Origin: Mycobacterium conspicuum
GTDB taxonomy: Bacteria > Actinomycetota > Actinomycetes > Mycobacteriales > Mycobacteriaceae
Length of the DNA stretch: 64,000 nucleotides
Direction of reading: 5' to 3'
NCBI RefSeq assembly: GCF_010730195.1
Contig: NZ_AP022613.1
Coordinates: 3,596,001-3,660,000, forward strand
Each line of letters opens with the position of its first letter. Within the stretch, counting starts at the first letter, position 1. The notes beneath the pieces were generated by a model, which saw only the letters and a list, made by a program, of their open reading frames with translations, did no database searches and had not been told where the DNA came from. Shown here piece by piece: positions 8,162-16,125 of this stretch. The position numbers were made by a program, and so were the translations under genes.

Positions 8162-8188
8162 CGGCCGCCCGTACGGCACTATGGGCTG

Positions 8189-9784
8189 GTGTTTGGGCTT
8201 GAGGTCATCGTTGCGCTGGTCAGCACCGTCGTCTTGGGTACGGTCCTGGGCCGGCGCTATCGCGTGGGTCCCCCGGTTCTGCTCATCCTGCTCGGCTCGC
8301 TGCTGGGCCTGATCCCGGTCTTCGGCAATCTGCGGATCAACGGGGAGATCGTGCTGCTGCTGTTCCTGCCGGCAATCCTGTACTGGGAGAGCCTGAACAC
8401 CAGCTTCCGCGAGATCCGCAAGAACCTGCGCGTCATCTTCATGTCCGCCATCGCCCTGGTGATCGTGACCGCGGTCGCGATCTCGTGGACCGCGCGCGCG
8501 ATGGGGATGGAATCGCACGCGGCGGCCGTCCTCGGCGCCGTGCTGTCCCCCACCGACGCCGCCGCCGTGGCCGGCCTGGCGAAAAAACTGCCGCGCCGGG
8601 CGCTGACCGTGCTGCGCGGCGAGAGCATCATCAACGACGGCACCGCGCTGGTTTTGTTCGCCGTCACGGTCCACGTCGCCGTCGGTGGGGCCGAGGTCGG
8701 CCCGGCCGACTTGACCGTCCGGTTCGTCGTCTCCTACCTCGGTGGCATCGCCGCCGGGCTGCTGGTCGGGGGTGCGGTGAGCCTCTTGCGCCGCGGCATC
8801 GACGCGCCGCTCGAGGAAGGCGCGATGAGCCTGCTCACACCGTTCGCGGCGTTCCTGTTGGCCCAGGCCTTCGATTGCAGCGGGGTGGTCGCGGTCATGG
8901 TTTCGGCGCTCATGCTGGCCTACTTCGGGCCGGTGGTGATCGGGGCTCGCTCCCGGCTGCTGACCTTCGGGTTCTGGGACATCTCGACCTTCATGATCAA
9001 CGGCGCGCTGTGGGTGTTCGTCGGGACACAGATCCCGGGCGCGCTGCACGGCGTCAACCACATCGACGGCGGCATTCGCCACGCGGTCCACCTGGCGCTG
9101 GCCGTCACCGCCGTCACCGTCGTGACCCGATTCGTCTGGGTGGAATTCAGCACCGTGTTGGGTCGCGCGGTGGACCGCAGCATGGGGCGGCCCAGCCGGG
9201 CCGTGAACTTTCGTCAGCGCTGCGTCACCAGCTGGGCCGGATTCCGCGGCGCGGTGTCGCTGGCCGCCGCGCTGGCCGTGCCGTTGACCACGCTCAGCGG
9301 CGCGCCTTTTCCGGAGCGCAGCCTGCTCATCTTCGTCGTGGTCGTCGTCATTCTGGTGACCGTGATCGTGCAAGGGATCTCGCTGCCCGCGGTCGTGCGC
9401 TGGGCCAACATGCCGGAGGACGTGGCGCGCTGCAACGAACTGCAACTGGCCCGCAGCATCGGCGCCGAAGCCGCGCTGGAGGCGCTACCGGTGGTGGCCG
9501 GCGAACTCGGCGTCGGCCCGACGCTGCTGGGTCGTCTGCAAAAGGAATACCAAGAGCACGCCGCGGTGGTGATGGCCAACGACGACGATCCGAAGGCGCA
9601 CGATCTGGTCGAGCGCAACGAATTGGTGCGACAGGTGCGCCTTGGCGTGCTGGCGCATCAACGGCGGGCCGTCACGACGCTTCGAAACCAAAACCGCATC
9701 GACGACATCGTGCTGCGCGAGTTGCAGAACGAGCTCGACTTGATCGAAGTGCAGTTGCTCAACTCTTCCGACAACCCACAGTGA
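8189..9784 (+). CDS. yjcE: CPA1-family Na+/H+ antiporter
   Basis: 531 residues from a GTG start. About 12 hydrophobic helices span residues 1-400. The family's ion-binding motifs are present: LSPTDAAAVAG (helix 5) and GESIINDGTALVLFA (helix 6), followed by an Arg-containing segment SWAGFRGAVSLAAAL. The last 120 residues are a soluble regulatory tail. It should exchange cytosolic Na+ for H+ (or the reverse) at the plasma membrane. From memory it matches Rv2287 (YjcE). It follows the Cys-tailed DUF5685 gene by 28 bases. Confidence 0.9.
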   Translation: MFGLEVIVALVSTVVLGTVLGRRYRVGPPVLLILLGSLLGLIPVFGNLRINGEIVLLLFLPAILYWESLNTSFREIRKNLRVIFMSAIALVIVTAVAISWTARAMGMESHAAAVLGAVLSPTDAAAVAGLAKKLPRRALTVLRGESIINDGTALVLFAVTVHVAVGGAEVGPADLTVRFVVSYLGGIAAGLLVGGAVSLLRRGIDAPLEEGAMSLLTPFAAFLLAQAFDCSGVVAVMVSALMLAYFGPVVIGARSRLLTFGFWDISTFMINGALWVFVGTQIPGALHGVNHIDGGIRHAVHLALAVTAVTVVTRFVWVEFSTVLGRAVDRSMGRPSRAVNFRQRCVTSWAGFRGAVSLAAALAVPLTTLSGAPFPERSLLIFVVVVVILVTVIVQGISLPAVVRWANMPEDVARCNELQLARSIGAEAALEALPVVAGELGVGPTLLGRLQKEYQEHAAVVMANDDDPKAHDLVERNELVRQVRLGVLAHQRRAVTTLRNQNRIDDIVLRELQNELDLIEVQLLNSSDNPQ

Positions 9785-9864
9785 TGTGGGGAGTTCATAG
9801 ACAATTCAGGCAATCGTCGGCGTCATATCGTTGACCGTCCACAAGCGCCGGATGTTCTCACCTT

Positions 9865-10965
9865 ATGCGTGTTGTTCAGGTCGCCAATTTCTATGGCCCG
9901 CGCTCCGGCGGCCTACGCACCGCGGTCGACCGGCTCGGCGCCGAGTACTGCGCGGCCGGCCACGAAGTCTTTCTCATCGTCCCGGGTTCACACGCCGACC
10001 GTCGCCGCCTGCCCACCGGTGTCGTGCGGATCACCCTGCCCGCCAGACTGATTCCGTTCACCGGTGGCTACCGCGCGGTGATGCCGGCACCGGTGCGCGC
10101 GCTCTTGGCCGCGCTGCAACCCGATGCGCTGGAGGTCTCGGACCGGCTCACCCTGAGGTCGCTGGGCCGTTGGGGCCGCGAACACGGCGCACGGACGGTG
10201 ATGATTTCGCACGAACGCCTGGATCGCCTTGCGGGCCAAGTGCTTCCGCCGCGCACGGCGCGGAGCCTCGCCGACTTCGCTAACGCGCGCACGGCCGCAG
10301 AATATGACACCGTGGTCTGCACCACCGGATTCGCGCGCGAAGAATTCGACCGGATCGGCGCCACCAATGTCGTCACCGTTCCGCTCGGCGTGGACCTGCA
10401 AACCTTCCATCCCCGTCGCCACTCTCCCGCGGTGCGGCGCCAATGGGCCACACCCGCACAGCTTCTGCTGGTGCACTGCGGCCGGCTATCGGTCGAAAAG
10501 CGCGCCGACCGCAGCATCGACGCGCTGGCCGCGCTGTGCGACCTCGGCGTCGACGCCCGCCTGGTCGTCGCCGGCGAGGGGCCGCTGCGGGCCAGGCTGC
10601 AACGCCAGGCCGCCCGGTTGCCGGTCGACTTCACCGGCTTCATCGCCGACCGGCACACCGTCGCCGGGCTATTGGCCTCCGCCGACGTCACGCTGGCGCC
10701 GGGACCGCACGAGACGTTCGGGCTGGCCGCGCTGGAATCGTTGGCCTGCGGAACGCCGGCCGTGGTGTCGCGCACGTCCGCGCTGGGCGAGATCGTCACC
10801 CCGGACAGCGGCGCCTTGGCCGACAACGACCCGGAGGCCATCGCCCGGGCGGTCGGCACGATCATCAGCCGGCCCGAATACGACCGGCGGTTCTGTGCCC
10901 GCCGCCGCGCCGAGATGTTCACCTGGCGCCAGGCGGGCGCGGGCATGCTCACCACGTTGGCGTAG
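9865..10965 (+). CDS. mgtA: GT4 alpha-mannosyltransferase, MgtA-like
   Basis: 366 residues from an ATG. It is a GT-B enzyme: the N-terminus RVVQVANFYGPRSGGLRTAV is the glycine-rich acceptor/donor loop of GT4 enzymes, and the donor-site motif GPHETFGLAALESLACGTP (EX7E type) is near residue 290. HCGRLSVEKRAD starts the second Rossmann domain. From memory it is very close to Rv0557 (MgtA, formerly PimB), a GDP-mannose-dependent mannosyltransferase that acts on glucuronosyl-diacylglycerol. In M. tuberculosis that gene lies near the menaquinone genes, so the location here is different. It could be the relocated ortholog or a paralog. Confidence 0.8.
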   Translation: MRVVQVANFYGPRSGGLRTAVDRLGAEYCAAGHEVFLIVPGSHADRRRLPTGVVRITLPARLIPFTGGYRAVMPAPVRALLAALQPDALEVSDRLTLRSLGRWGREHGARTVMISHERLDRLAGQVLPPRTARSLADFANARTAAEYDTVVCTTGFAREEFDRIGATNVVTVPLGVDLQTFHPRRHSPAVRRQWATPAQLLLVHCGRLSVEKRADRSIDALAALCDLGVDARLVVAGEGPLRARLQRQAARLPVDFTGFIADRHTVAGLLASADVTLAPGPHETFGLAALESLACGTPAVVSRTSALGEIVTPDSGALADNDPEAIARAVGTIISRPEYDRRFCARRRAEMFTWRQAGAGMLTTLA

Positions 10966-11071
10966 CGCCGTCAGCCCGCGGGGACAAGAAGATTCGGCGA
11001 GCTGAGGATCTCGGCCGTCGATACCTGCTGCCCATGGTCCAGGATCGTAAGTCGCGGTTAGGCTCGGTTGC

Positions 11072-11902
11072 GTGGATTCACGCGCACGGGTGCTGATCAG
11101 CGCCGCGGAGCTGGCCGGTCTTTTGCAGGGCGGCGACCCGATCACCGTTTTGGATGTGCGATGGCGGCTCGACGAACCCGACGGGCGTGCGGCCTACTTG
11201 CGGGGCCACGTTCCTGGCGCGGTGCACGTGTCACTCGAGGACGAACTCAGCGACCACACGATCACCGGCCGGGGTCGCCACCCACTGCCGTCGGGGCGCG
11301 CCCTGCAGGAGGCCGCACGGCGATGGGGCATTCGGCAGGACAGCGTGGTGGTCGCCTACGACGACTGGAATCGCGCCGGCTCGGCGCGCGCGTGGTGGGT
11401 GCTCACCGCCGCCGGGCTGGACGATGTCCTTATCCTGGACGGCGGCCTGTCCGCGTGGCGGTCGTTCGGCGGGGACATTGAGGAGGGTCCGGTGGTCGCG
11501 GAGCCGGGGAATGTGACTGTGTCCCATGATGATTTGTATGCCGGCGGCCGGCCGACGCTGACGGCCGAGCAGTCCGGAACCGTGACGCTGCTCGACGCGC
11601 GTGCGCCCGAACGCTTCCGCGGCGACGTCGAACCCGTCGACCCGGTTGCCGGACACATCCCCGGCGCCAAGAACCTGCCCAGCACGGCGGTGTTGGCCGA
11701 CGACGGCACCTTTCTCGAAAACGCCGCGCTGGCGCGGTTGTTCGACGGCCATGGCCCCGCCGTGGGCGCCTACTGCGGCTCCGGCGTCAGCGCGACGGTG
11801 GTCGTCGCGGCGCTCGCCGCCCTGGGCCGCGACGCGGCACTCTTTCCGGGTTCGTGGTCAGAGTGGTGTTCGGATCCCGATCGCCCGGTTGAGCGAGGAT
11901 AG
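11072..11902 (+). CDS. sseB: thiosulfate sulfurtransferase (two-domain rhodanese)
   Basis: 276 residues from a GTG. There are two rhodanese domains. The N-terminal one (about 1-140) has AYDDWN where the active loop would be and is inactive. The C-terminal one has the active loop YCGSGVSAT with catalytic Cys235. It should transfer sulfane sulfur from thiosulfate or mercaptopyruvate to an acceptor such as cyanide or a thiol. From memory it corresponds to Rv2291 (SseB). No partner gene is adjacent; the compound repeat starts 12 bases after its stop. Confidence 0.85.
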   Translation: MDSRARVLISAAELAGLLQGGDPITVLDVRWRLDEPDGRAAYLRGHVPGAVHVSLEDELSDHTITGRGRHPLPSGRALQEAARRWGIRQDSVVVAYDDWNRAGSARAWWVLTAAGLDDVLILDGGLSAWRSFGGDIEEGPVVAEPGNVTVSHDDLYAGGRPTLTAEQSGTVTLLDARAPERFRGDVEPVDPVAGHIPGAKNLPSTAVLADDGTFLENAALARLFDGHGPAVGAYCGSGVSATVVVAALAALGRDAALFPGSWSEWCSDPDRPVERG

Positions 11903-11914
11903 CCCTTGCAATGA

Positions 11915-12022
11915 GTGTGCGCCTATGGCGGCGACACGCCGAGGTTCGCCGCCATACGCGCACACTGAAATCCCTACGCGCACACTCAAATCCCTCGCCC
12001 GCCCATAAAGGCGGGCCGAGGG
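11915..12022. repeat. compound repeat module upstream of copy B
   Basis: Three structures follow each other. An inverted repeat has arms 11915-11933 and 11947-11965 (19 bases, one mismatch, starting GTGTGCGC). Two 20-base direct repeats (TACGCGCACACTGAAATCCC and a one-mismatch copy) are at 11955-11974 and 11975-11994. A GC-rich stem-loop, CCCTCGCCCGCC against GGCGGGCCGAGGG, spans 11992-12022. No coding capacity is apparent. Confidence 0.75.
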
Positions 12023-12031
12023 AAGCCGACA

Positions 12032-12150
12032 AGGCGTCGGAACATTTGCGTGTGAACTCAGGGCTTTCGGTGTGCGGACAATTCGCAACAGCCCGCGACA
12101 TCCGATTGTCGCTGTGAGGTGGACAACAGACACATACCGTCCCCCCGGTG
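12032..12150. repeat. intergenic repeat element, copy B
   Basis: It shares with copy A the block GGCGTCGGAA, GTGTGAACTCAGGGCTTTCG, CAACAGCCCGCGACAT, then a right arm at 12106-12126 (TTGTCGCTGTGAGGTGGACAA) and the flank GACACATACC followed by GTCCCC. The matching left arm seen in copies A and C is missing. It lies between convergent genes. Confidence 0.75.
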
Positions 12151-12185
12151 ATAGAAGTGACGCATGGGACCGCCGGGGCGCCGAG

Positions 12186-13034
12186 TCAGTGCCAGTTTCG
12201 CAAGAACTTCGCCACCGTGCGAGCGGCGTTGTCCGCCGCTATCCGCTTGTAGTAAAAGAACGTAATCGGAAAACCCGGCAGGTGTAGCGGATCGCCTTGT
12301 CCGTCCGAGATGCCACGGATGCCGAGGAACGGCACGCCGTGCGCATCGGCGACGGCCTGGGCGGCCGCGGTTTCCATGTCCATGGCGTCAAACGCCGGAT
12401 TCTGCTGTGCAAGACGCACATTGCCGATCAGCCCCCTGGCCAGCCAGGGCCCTATCGCCTCGACGAAGTTTCCGGTATAGAACGGAGACCGGTTCGGTGC
12501 CCTGCGCGGCCGGCAGCCAAATACGCTTCCCCCGAACGGGATGGCCGGGAACGCGGTGCCGTTGTTGTTGTCGCTGCTGGCGCCGTCTCCTCCGACGACC
12601 AGTCGCGGTTGGCGCCGCAACTTGGTGTTATCCAGTGCGACAGAAAGCGTTTGAGCCGTCTCGAGCATGCCCGCGTCGACGGGACGAAACGTCGTCCCGC
12701 CGTCCAGGGTCCATTGCGCCGGTATCGCGACGTCCCCGATCATGGGCCGCGAACCACCACCGGCAACGCCCGAAAACACCACTGCGCCGATGCAATTGAA
12801 CCGGGCGAACGCGGCCTCGGTGGCATTGGCCGCGTTCACCAGACCGATCCCGGTCATCGCGACGATCACCTTCCGGCCGCCGATCGCCCCCAGGTAGAAA
12901 TACCTACGGCCGCAGACAACCACCGGGTCCGGGTCCAGCGTGGTGTGAGACAACACCGCATCGCATTCGGCCGGAAAGGCCGCCAACACCAAGATGCGCG
13001 GTTCGCTCGAATTCACGGTCACTTCACCGCGCAT
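12186..13034 (-). CDS. nucleoside phosphorylase/MTA-SAH nucleosidase-like protein
   Basis: About 282 residues from the ATG at 13034; the frame is open to 13079, but that start would leave only 2 bases to the divergent gene. The PNP/UDP-phosphorylase superfamily fold is indicated by VAMTGIGLVNAANATEAAF, VVFSGVAGGG near the middle, and MDMETAAAQAVADAHGVPFLGIRGISDG, where the Glu of DMET is the ribose-binding residue and the late Asp is the expected catalytic residue. It should cleave or phosphorolyse an N-glycosidic bond. Relative to bacterial nucleosidases it carries an insertion of about 40 residues (DNNNGTAFPAIPFGGSVFG) that may alter specificity. Substrate unknown. Confidence 0.7.
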   Translation of the reverse strand: MRGEVTVNSSEPRILVLAAFPAECDAVLSHTTLDPDPVVVCGRRYFYLGAIGGRKVIVAMTGIGLVNAANATEAAFARFNCIGAVVFSGVAGGGSRPMIGDVAIPAQWTLDGGTTFRPVDAGMLETAQTLSVALDNTKLRRQPRLVVGGDGASSDNNNGTAFPAIPFGGSVFGCRPRRAPNRSPFYTGNFVEAIGPWLARGLIGNVRLAQQNPAFDAMDMETAAAQAVADAHGVPFLGIRGISDGQGDPLHLPGFPITFFYYKRIAADNAARTVAKFLRNWH

Positions 13035-13081
13035 CACCATACCGCCGATTTCCGAACCATCCGCGGCTAAGATCGGCACCC

Positions 13082-13570
13082 ATGTCGAAGGCGATTAGAT
13101 CCATTGTCGTCATCGCGGCGGCATGCGTGGCCGCCGCGGGGTGCGCGTCCAAGCAGCCGCCACAAGCCACTGTTTCCAGCACGACGAAAGCACCCACAAA
13201 CACCACCACAGTCGCGTCGCAAGCCGCGCCCACCAGCACGTCAGAGTGCGTCGGATTGTCCATCTGTCCGACGCCGCCGCCGGACGCCGAAGGGAATCCG
13301 GCGTGTTACTACGCCGATGGCTGGCGCGCGAATTCCGGTGGCCCGGGGATCGAGGTGTGGTACTTTCACGAGCCGCAGAACATGGGCAAGCCCGACAAAA
13401 TCACGGCTGTGGTGCGTAAGAAGGACGGCACCAACGACTCTCAGGACGCCAGCATCGACGCCGGGCAACAGACGCATCGCTTCGAATTCGCGACCATCGA
13501 TGCATCCGCCGTTCAAGAGGTGTTGCTGAACACCAGCGGCGGCCGTTGCTTCGTGATCGGTGCTCCGTAG
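13082..13570 (+). CDS. small lipoprotein of unknown function
   Basis: 162 residues. A signal peptide ends in a lipobox (VAAAGC, Cys21), followed by a Thr/Ser/Pro-rich linker (residues 22-55) and a folded domain with three Cys. It should be exported, lipid-modified and held on the outer face of the plasma membrane. No enzyme motif is seen. Although it sits in the neighbourhood of M. tuberculosis lppO, it does not resemble LppO as I recall it. Its stop codon overlaps the start of the next gene. Confidence 0.75.
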   Translation: MSKAIRSIVVIAAACVAAAGCASKQPPQATVSSTTKAPTNTTTVASQAAPTSTSECVGLSICPTPPPDAEGNPACYYADGWRANSGGPGIEVWYFHEPQNMGKPDKITAVVRKKDGTNDSQDASIDAGQQTHRFEFATIDASAVQEVLLNTSGGRCFVIGAP

Positions 13571-14301
13571 TGAACCGTGTCAAGGCAGGCTTTTTCAGCC
13601 TGACGCCGCCCTCCGACCCGTCCGAGCAGGACCGCAGCTATCTGCGGTGGCATCTGCTCGATCACATGCCGGAGCAATACCAACTGCCCGGCATCGTGTA
13701 CGGGTTGCGCTGGATCGCCGACGGCGACTACGCCCAGCGGCGCCTGGCGGCGCGCGGACCGCTGGAACAGCTCGGCAACGTCGTGCACTACCTCGTCGGC
13801 GATCCCGTGGAACAAACCTTCGATGACTTCGTCACGCTCGGCCGCACGTTGCGAGAGCAGGGCCGCTTCCCGGTCACCCGACCGTCGCTGCAGATTTCCG
13901 GCCTGCGGCTGCTGGACTGGCAATCATCCCCGCGCGCGCTGATCTCGGCCGAGGTGGTGCCCTTCCGGCCGCATCGTGGCGTCCTGCTGATCGTCGAGGA
14001 GGCCGACGGCGGCCGCCCCAGCCAATGGCTGCAATGGCTGCACGCCGAACACTATCCCGCGCTGCTGGCCACCCCGGGCACGGCCGGCGCGTGGACATTC
14101 GGATCGACCGGGGCGTGGCGCGCCCAACAGGGATGGCGCACCGAGCCGCACTACATCACCGTCGTCTACCTCGACGAGGACCCGCTGGCCACCACCGACA
14201 CCCTGGCGCCGCTCGTCGAAGAGCGGTGGCGATCCGGCGCGGTGCGACCGGCCTTCGCTGGACCGCTGCGGAGCATGATCAGTTGGGAAGCTTGGATGTA
14301 G
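13570..14301 (+). CDS. hypothetical protein, probable tandem EthD/ferredoxin-like domains
   Basis: 243 residues from a GTG at 13570 that shares a base with the lipoprotein stop. Two similar halves are visible: RSYLRWHLLDHMPEQYQLPGI early, and SQWLQWLHAEHYPALLATPG later. Both have the W-x-x-x-H pattern of EthD-like dimeric alpha/beta barrel proteins. A role as a small-molecule-binding or monooxygenase-like protein is inference. It is followed 2 bases later by an alpha/beta hydrolase, so the three genes 13082-15287 likely form one operon. Confidence 0.65.
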   Translation: MNRVKAGFFSLTPPSDPSEQDRSYLRWHLLDHMPEQYQLPGIVYGLRWIADGDYAQRRLAARGPLEQLGNVVHYLVGDPVEQTFDDFVTLGRTLREQGRFPVTRPSLQISGLRLLDWQSSPRALISAEVVPFRPHRGVLLIVEEADGGRPSQWLQWLHAEHYPALLATPGTAGAWTFGSTGAWRAQQGWRTEPHYITVVYLDEDPLATTDTLAPLVEERWRSGAVRPAFAGPLRSMISWEAWM

Positions 14302-14303
14302 GC

Positions 14304-15287
14304 ATGGACATCTTCGCGGAGTGGCAAAGCGGCGGCACCCAACTGCGGTGGCGCTCGACGACCCCGGCCAACGACGGCCGGGAAATCACCGTGTTCAGCC
14401 GCCGCTGCGGCACACCCGGCGCCCCCGCTCTGGTGTTGGTGCACGGCTTTCCGACGTCGAGCGTCGACTACTACGCGCTGACGCGGGAACTCGAAGCCGA
14501 GTTCGACATCTTCCTGCTCGACTTTCCCGGCCACGGGCTGTCCGACAAGCCAACCGCGCCCTACGTCTATTCGCTCTACGACGATGCCCGCCTGCTGGTC
14601 CACGCGATCACCGCGGAGTGGAAGCTGACGGACTTCCGGATGCTCACCCATGACCGCGGCAGCAGCGTCGGCATGATCGCGCTGGGCCTGCTGGGCGCCG
14701 AGCACCAACCGCTCGACGTCATCTTCACCAACGCCAACATCTACCTGCCGCTGGCCAACCTCACGGTGTGGCAAACCGCGCTGCTCGATCCGGCGACCGC
14801 GCGGCCCACCGCGGCGGCCACGACCCCGGAGACGCTGGCGGCCGGCATGGGGATGACGACGTTCATGCCGCGGCGCACGCCGGACGACCCGGAGATCGCC
14901 GCGCTGGCCAAGGGCTTCGCGCACAACGACGGCGTCCGGGTGATGCCGGACGTCATCCAATACCTGAACGAACGCGCCGCGGATGAAACCCGTTGGCTGG
15001 AAACGCTTTCCGAGAGCGAGGTCAACACCACGGTGGTGTGGGGCCTGCATGACAACGTCGCGCCGGTGCGCGTCCCGAACTATGTGTGGCAGACATACCT
15101 CAAGCACAAGCCCGGTCGTAACCGGTACTGGATCGTCCCGGGCGCCGACCACTATCTGCAATGCGACGCGCCCGCCCAACTGGCCCAGATCGTTCGCCTC
15201 ACGGCCCAGGGCGAGGACATCGCGCTGCAGACACTGGGGAACCAGCCCGACGGCGCGGTTCTGGTGGATCAAAGCACCCCTGGCTAG
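14304..15287 (+). CDS. alpha/beta hydrolase, epoxide hydrolase/dehalogenase-like
   Basis: 327 residues from the ATG at 14304; the open frame upstream overlaps the previous gene and is not used. An oxyanion HGFPTSS motif (about residue 48) is followed by DFPGHGLSDKP. In the nucleophile elbow, THDRGSSVG shows an Asp in the position of the usual Ser (H-D-R-G-S). This is the arrangement of haloalkane dehalogenases and epoxide hydrolases. The acid is probably the Asp in WGLHDNVAP and the base the His in GADHYLQ. Substrate unknown. It forms a tight operon with the two preceding genes. Confidence 0.75.
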   Translation: MDIFAEWQSGGTQLRWRSTTPANDGREITVFSRRCGTPGAPALVLVHGFPTSSVDYYALTRELEAEFDIFLLDFPGHGLSDKPTAPYVYSLYDDARLLVHAITAEWKLTDFRMLTHDRGSSVGMIALGLLGAEHQPLDVIFTNANIYLPLANLTVWQTALLDPATARPTAAATTPETLAAGMGMTTFMPRRTPDDPEIAALAKGFAHNDGVRVMPDVIQYLNERAADETRWLETLSESEVNTTVVWGLHDNVAPVRVPNYVWQTYLKHKPGRNRYWIVPGADHYLQCDAPAQLAQIVRLTAQGEDIALQTLGNQPDGAVLVDQSTPG

Positions 15288-15342
15288 ACGGTTATCACCA
15301 TGTGTATGGTGACGAAGTCACTCGAGTGAACGGGAGAAGTGC

Positions 15343-16125
15343 ATGGCGGATCGGTTGACGGGCAGAGTCGCATTGGTCAGCGGCGGGGCGCGCGGCATGG
15401 GCGCATCGCACGTGCGCGCGATGGTGGCCGAGGGCGCCAAGGTCGTGTTCGGCGACATCCTGGACGACGAGGGCGAGGTGGTCGCCAAGGAGATCGGCGA
15501 CAGCGTCCGCTACGTCCACCTCGACGTCACCCAGCCCGACGACTGGGACGCCGCGGTCGCGACCGCGGTCCGCGAATTCGGCGGGCTGCATGTCCTGGTC
15601 AACAACGCCGGCATCATCAACGTCGGGACCATCGAGGACTACGCGCTGTCCGAGTGGCAACGGATCATCGACATCAACCTCACCGGCGTCTACCTCGGCA
15701 TCCGGGCCGCGGTGAAACCGATGAAGGAGGCCGGCCGCGGCTCGATCATCAACATCTCGTCCATCGAGGGTATCGCCGGCACCATCGCGTGCCACGGCTA
15801 CACCGCGACCAAGTTCGCCGTTCGCGGACTGACCAAGTCCGCGGCATTGGAGTTGGGGCCCAGCGGAATTCGGGTCAACTCGATTCACCCGGGGCTGATC
15901 AAGACGCCGATGACCGACTGGGTTCCCGACGACATCTTCCAGACCGCGCTGGGCCGGATCGGGCAGCCGCAAGAGGTGTCCAACCTGGTGATCTATCTGG
16001 CCAGCGACGACTCCAGCTACTCGACGGGCTCGGAATTCATCGTCGACGGCGGCAACACGGCAGGGTTGGCGCACAAGGACTTCAGCACGGTGGAAACGTC
16101 GGAACAACCCGAGTGGGTGACCTAG
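15343..16125 (+). CDS. fabG3: FabG3-like short-chain dehydrogenase (hydroxysteroid dehydrogenase type)
   Basis: 260 residues with all classical SDR features: cofactor loop SGGARGMG (13-20), DV at 61-62, NNAG (87-90), and catalytic Ser140, Tyr153 and Lys157. From memory it is very close to Rv2002 (FabG3, 20-beta-hydroxysteroid dehydrogenase) throughout, including the PEWVT C-terminus. It should reduce or oxidise a keto/hydroxyl group with NAD(H). A start upstream of GTGCATGGCG is well supported by a GGGAGAAG ribosome-binding site. It converges on the P450 gene, and their stop codons share the palindrome CTAG. Confidence 0.85.
   Translation: MADRLTGRVALVSGGARGMGASHVRAMVAEGAKVVFGDILDDEGEVVAKEIGDSVRYVHLDVTQPDDWDAAVATAVREFGGLHVLVNNAGIINVGTIEDYALSEWQRIIDINLTGVYLGIRAAVKPMKEAGRGSIINISSIEGIAGTIACHGYTATKFAVRGLTKSAALELGPSGIRVNSIHPGLIKTPMTDWVPDDIFQTALGRIGQPQEVSNLVIYLASDDSSYSTGSEFIVDGGNTAGLAHKDFSTVETSEQPEWVT

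Noticed and set aside
8156..9445. 429-codon antisense frame opposite the Na+/H+ exchanger
   Set aside because: The sequence is an Asp/His/Gln/Arg-rich shadow. The sense frame has full CPA1 motifs.
11955..11994. Two 20-base direct repeats considered as CRISPR repeats or att sites
   Set aside because: There are only two adjacent units with no spacer, no integrase, no tRNA and no cas genes.
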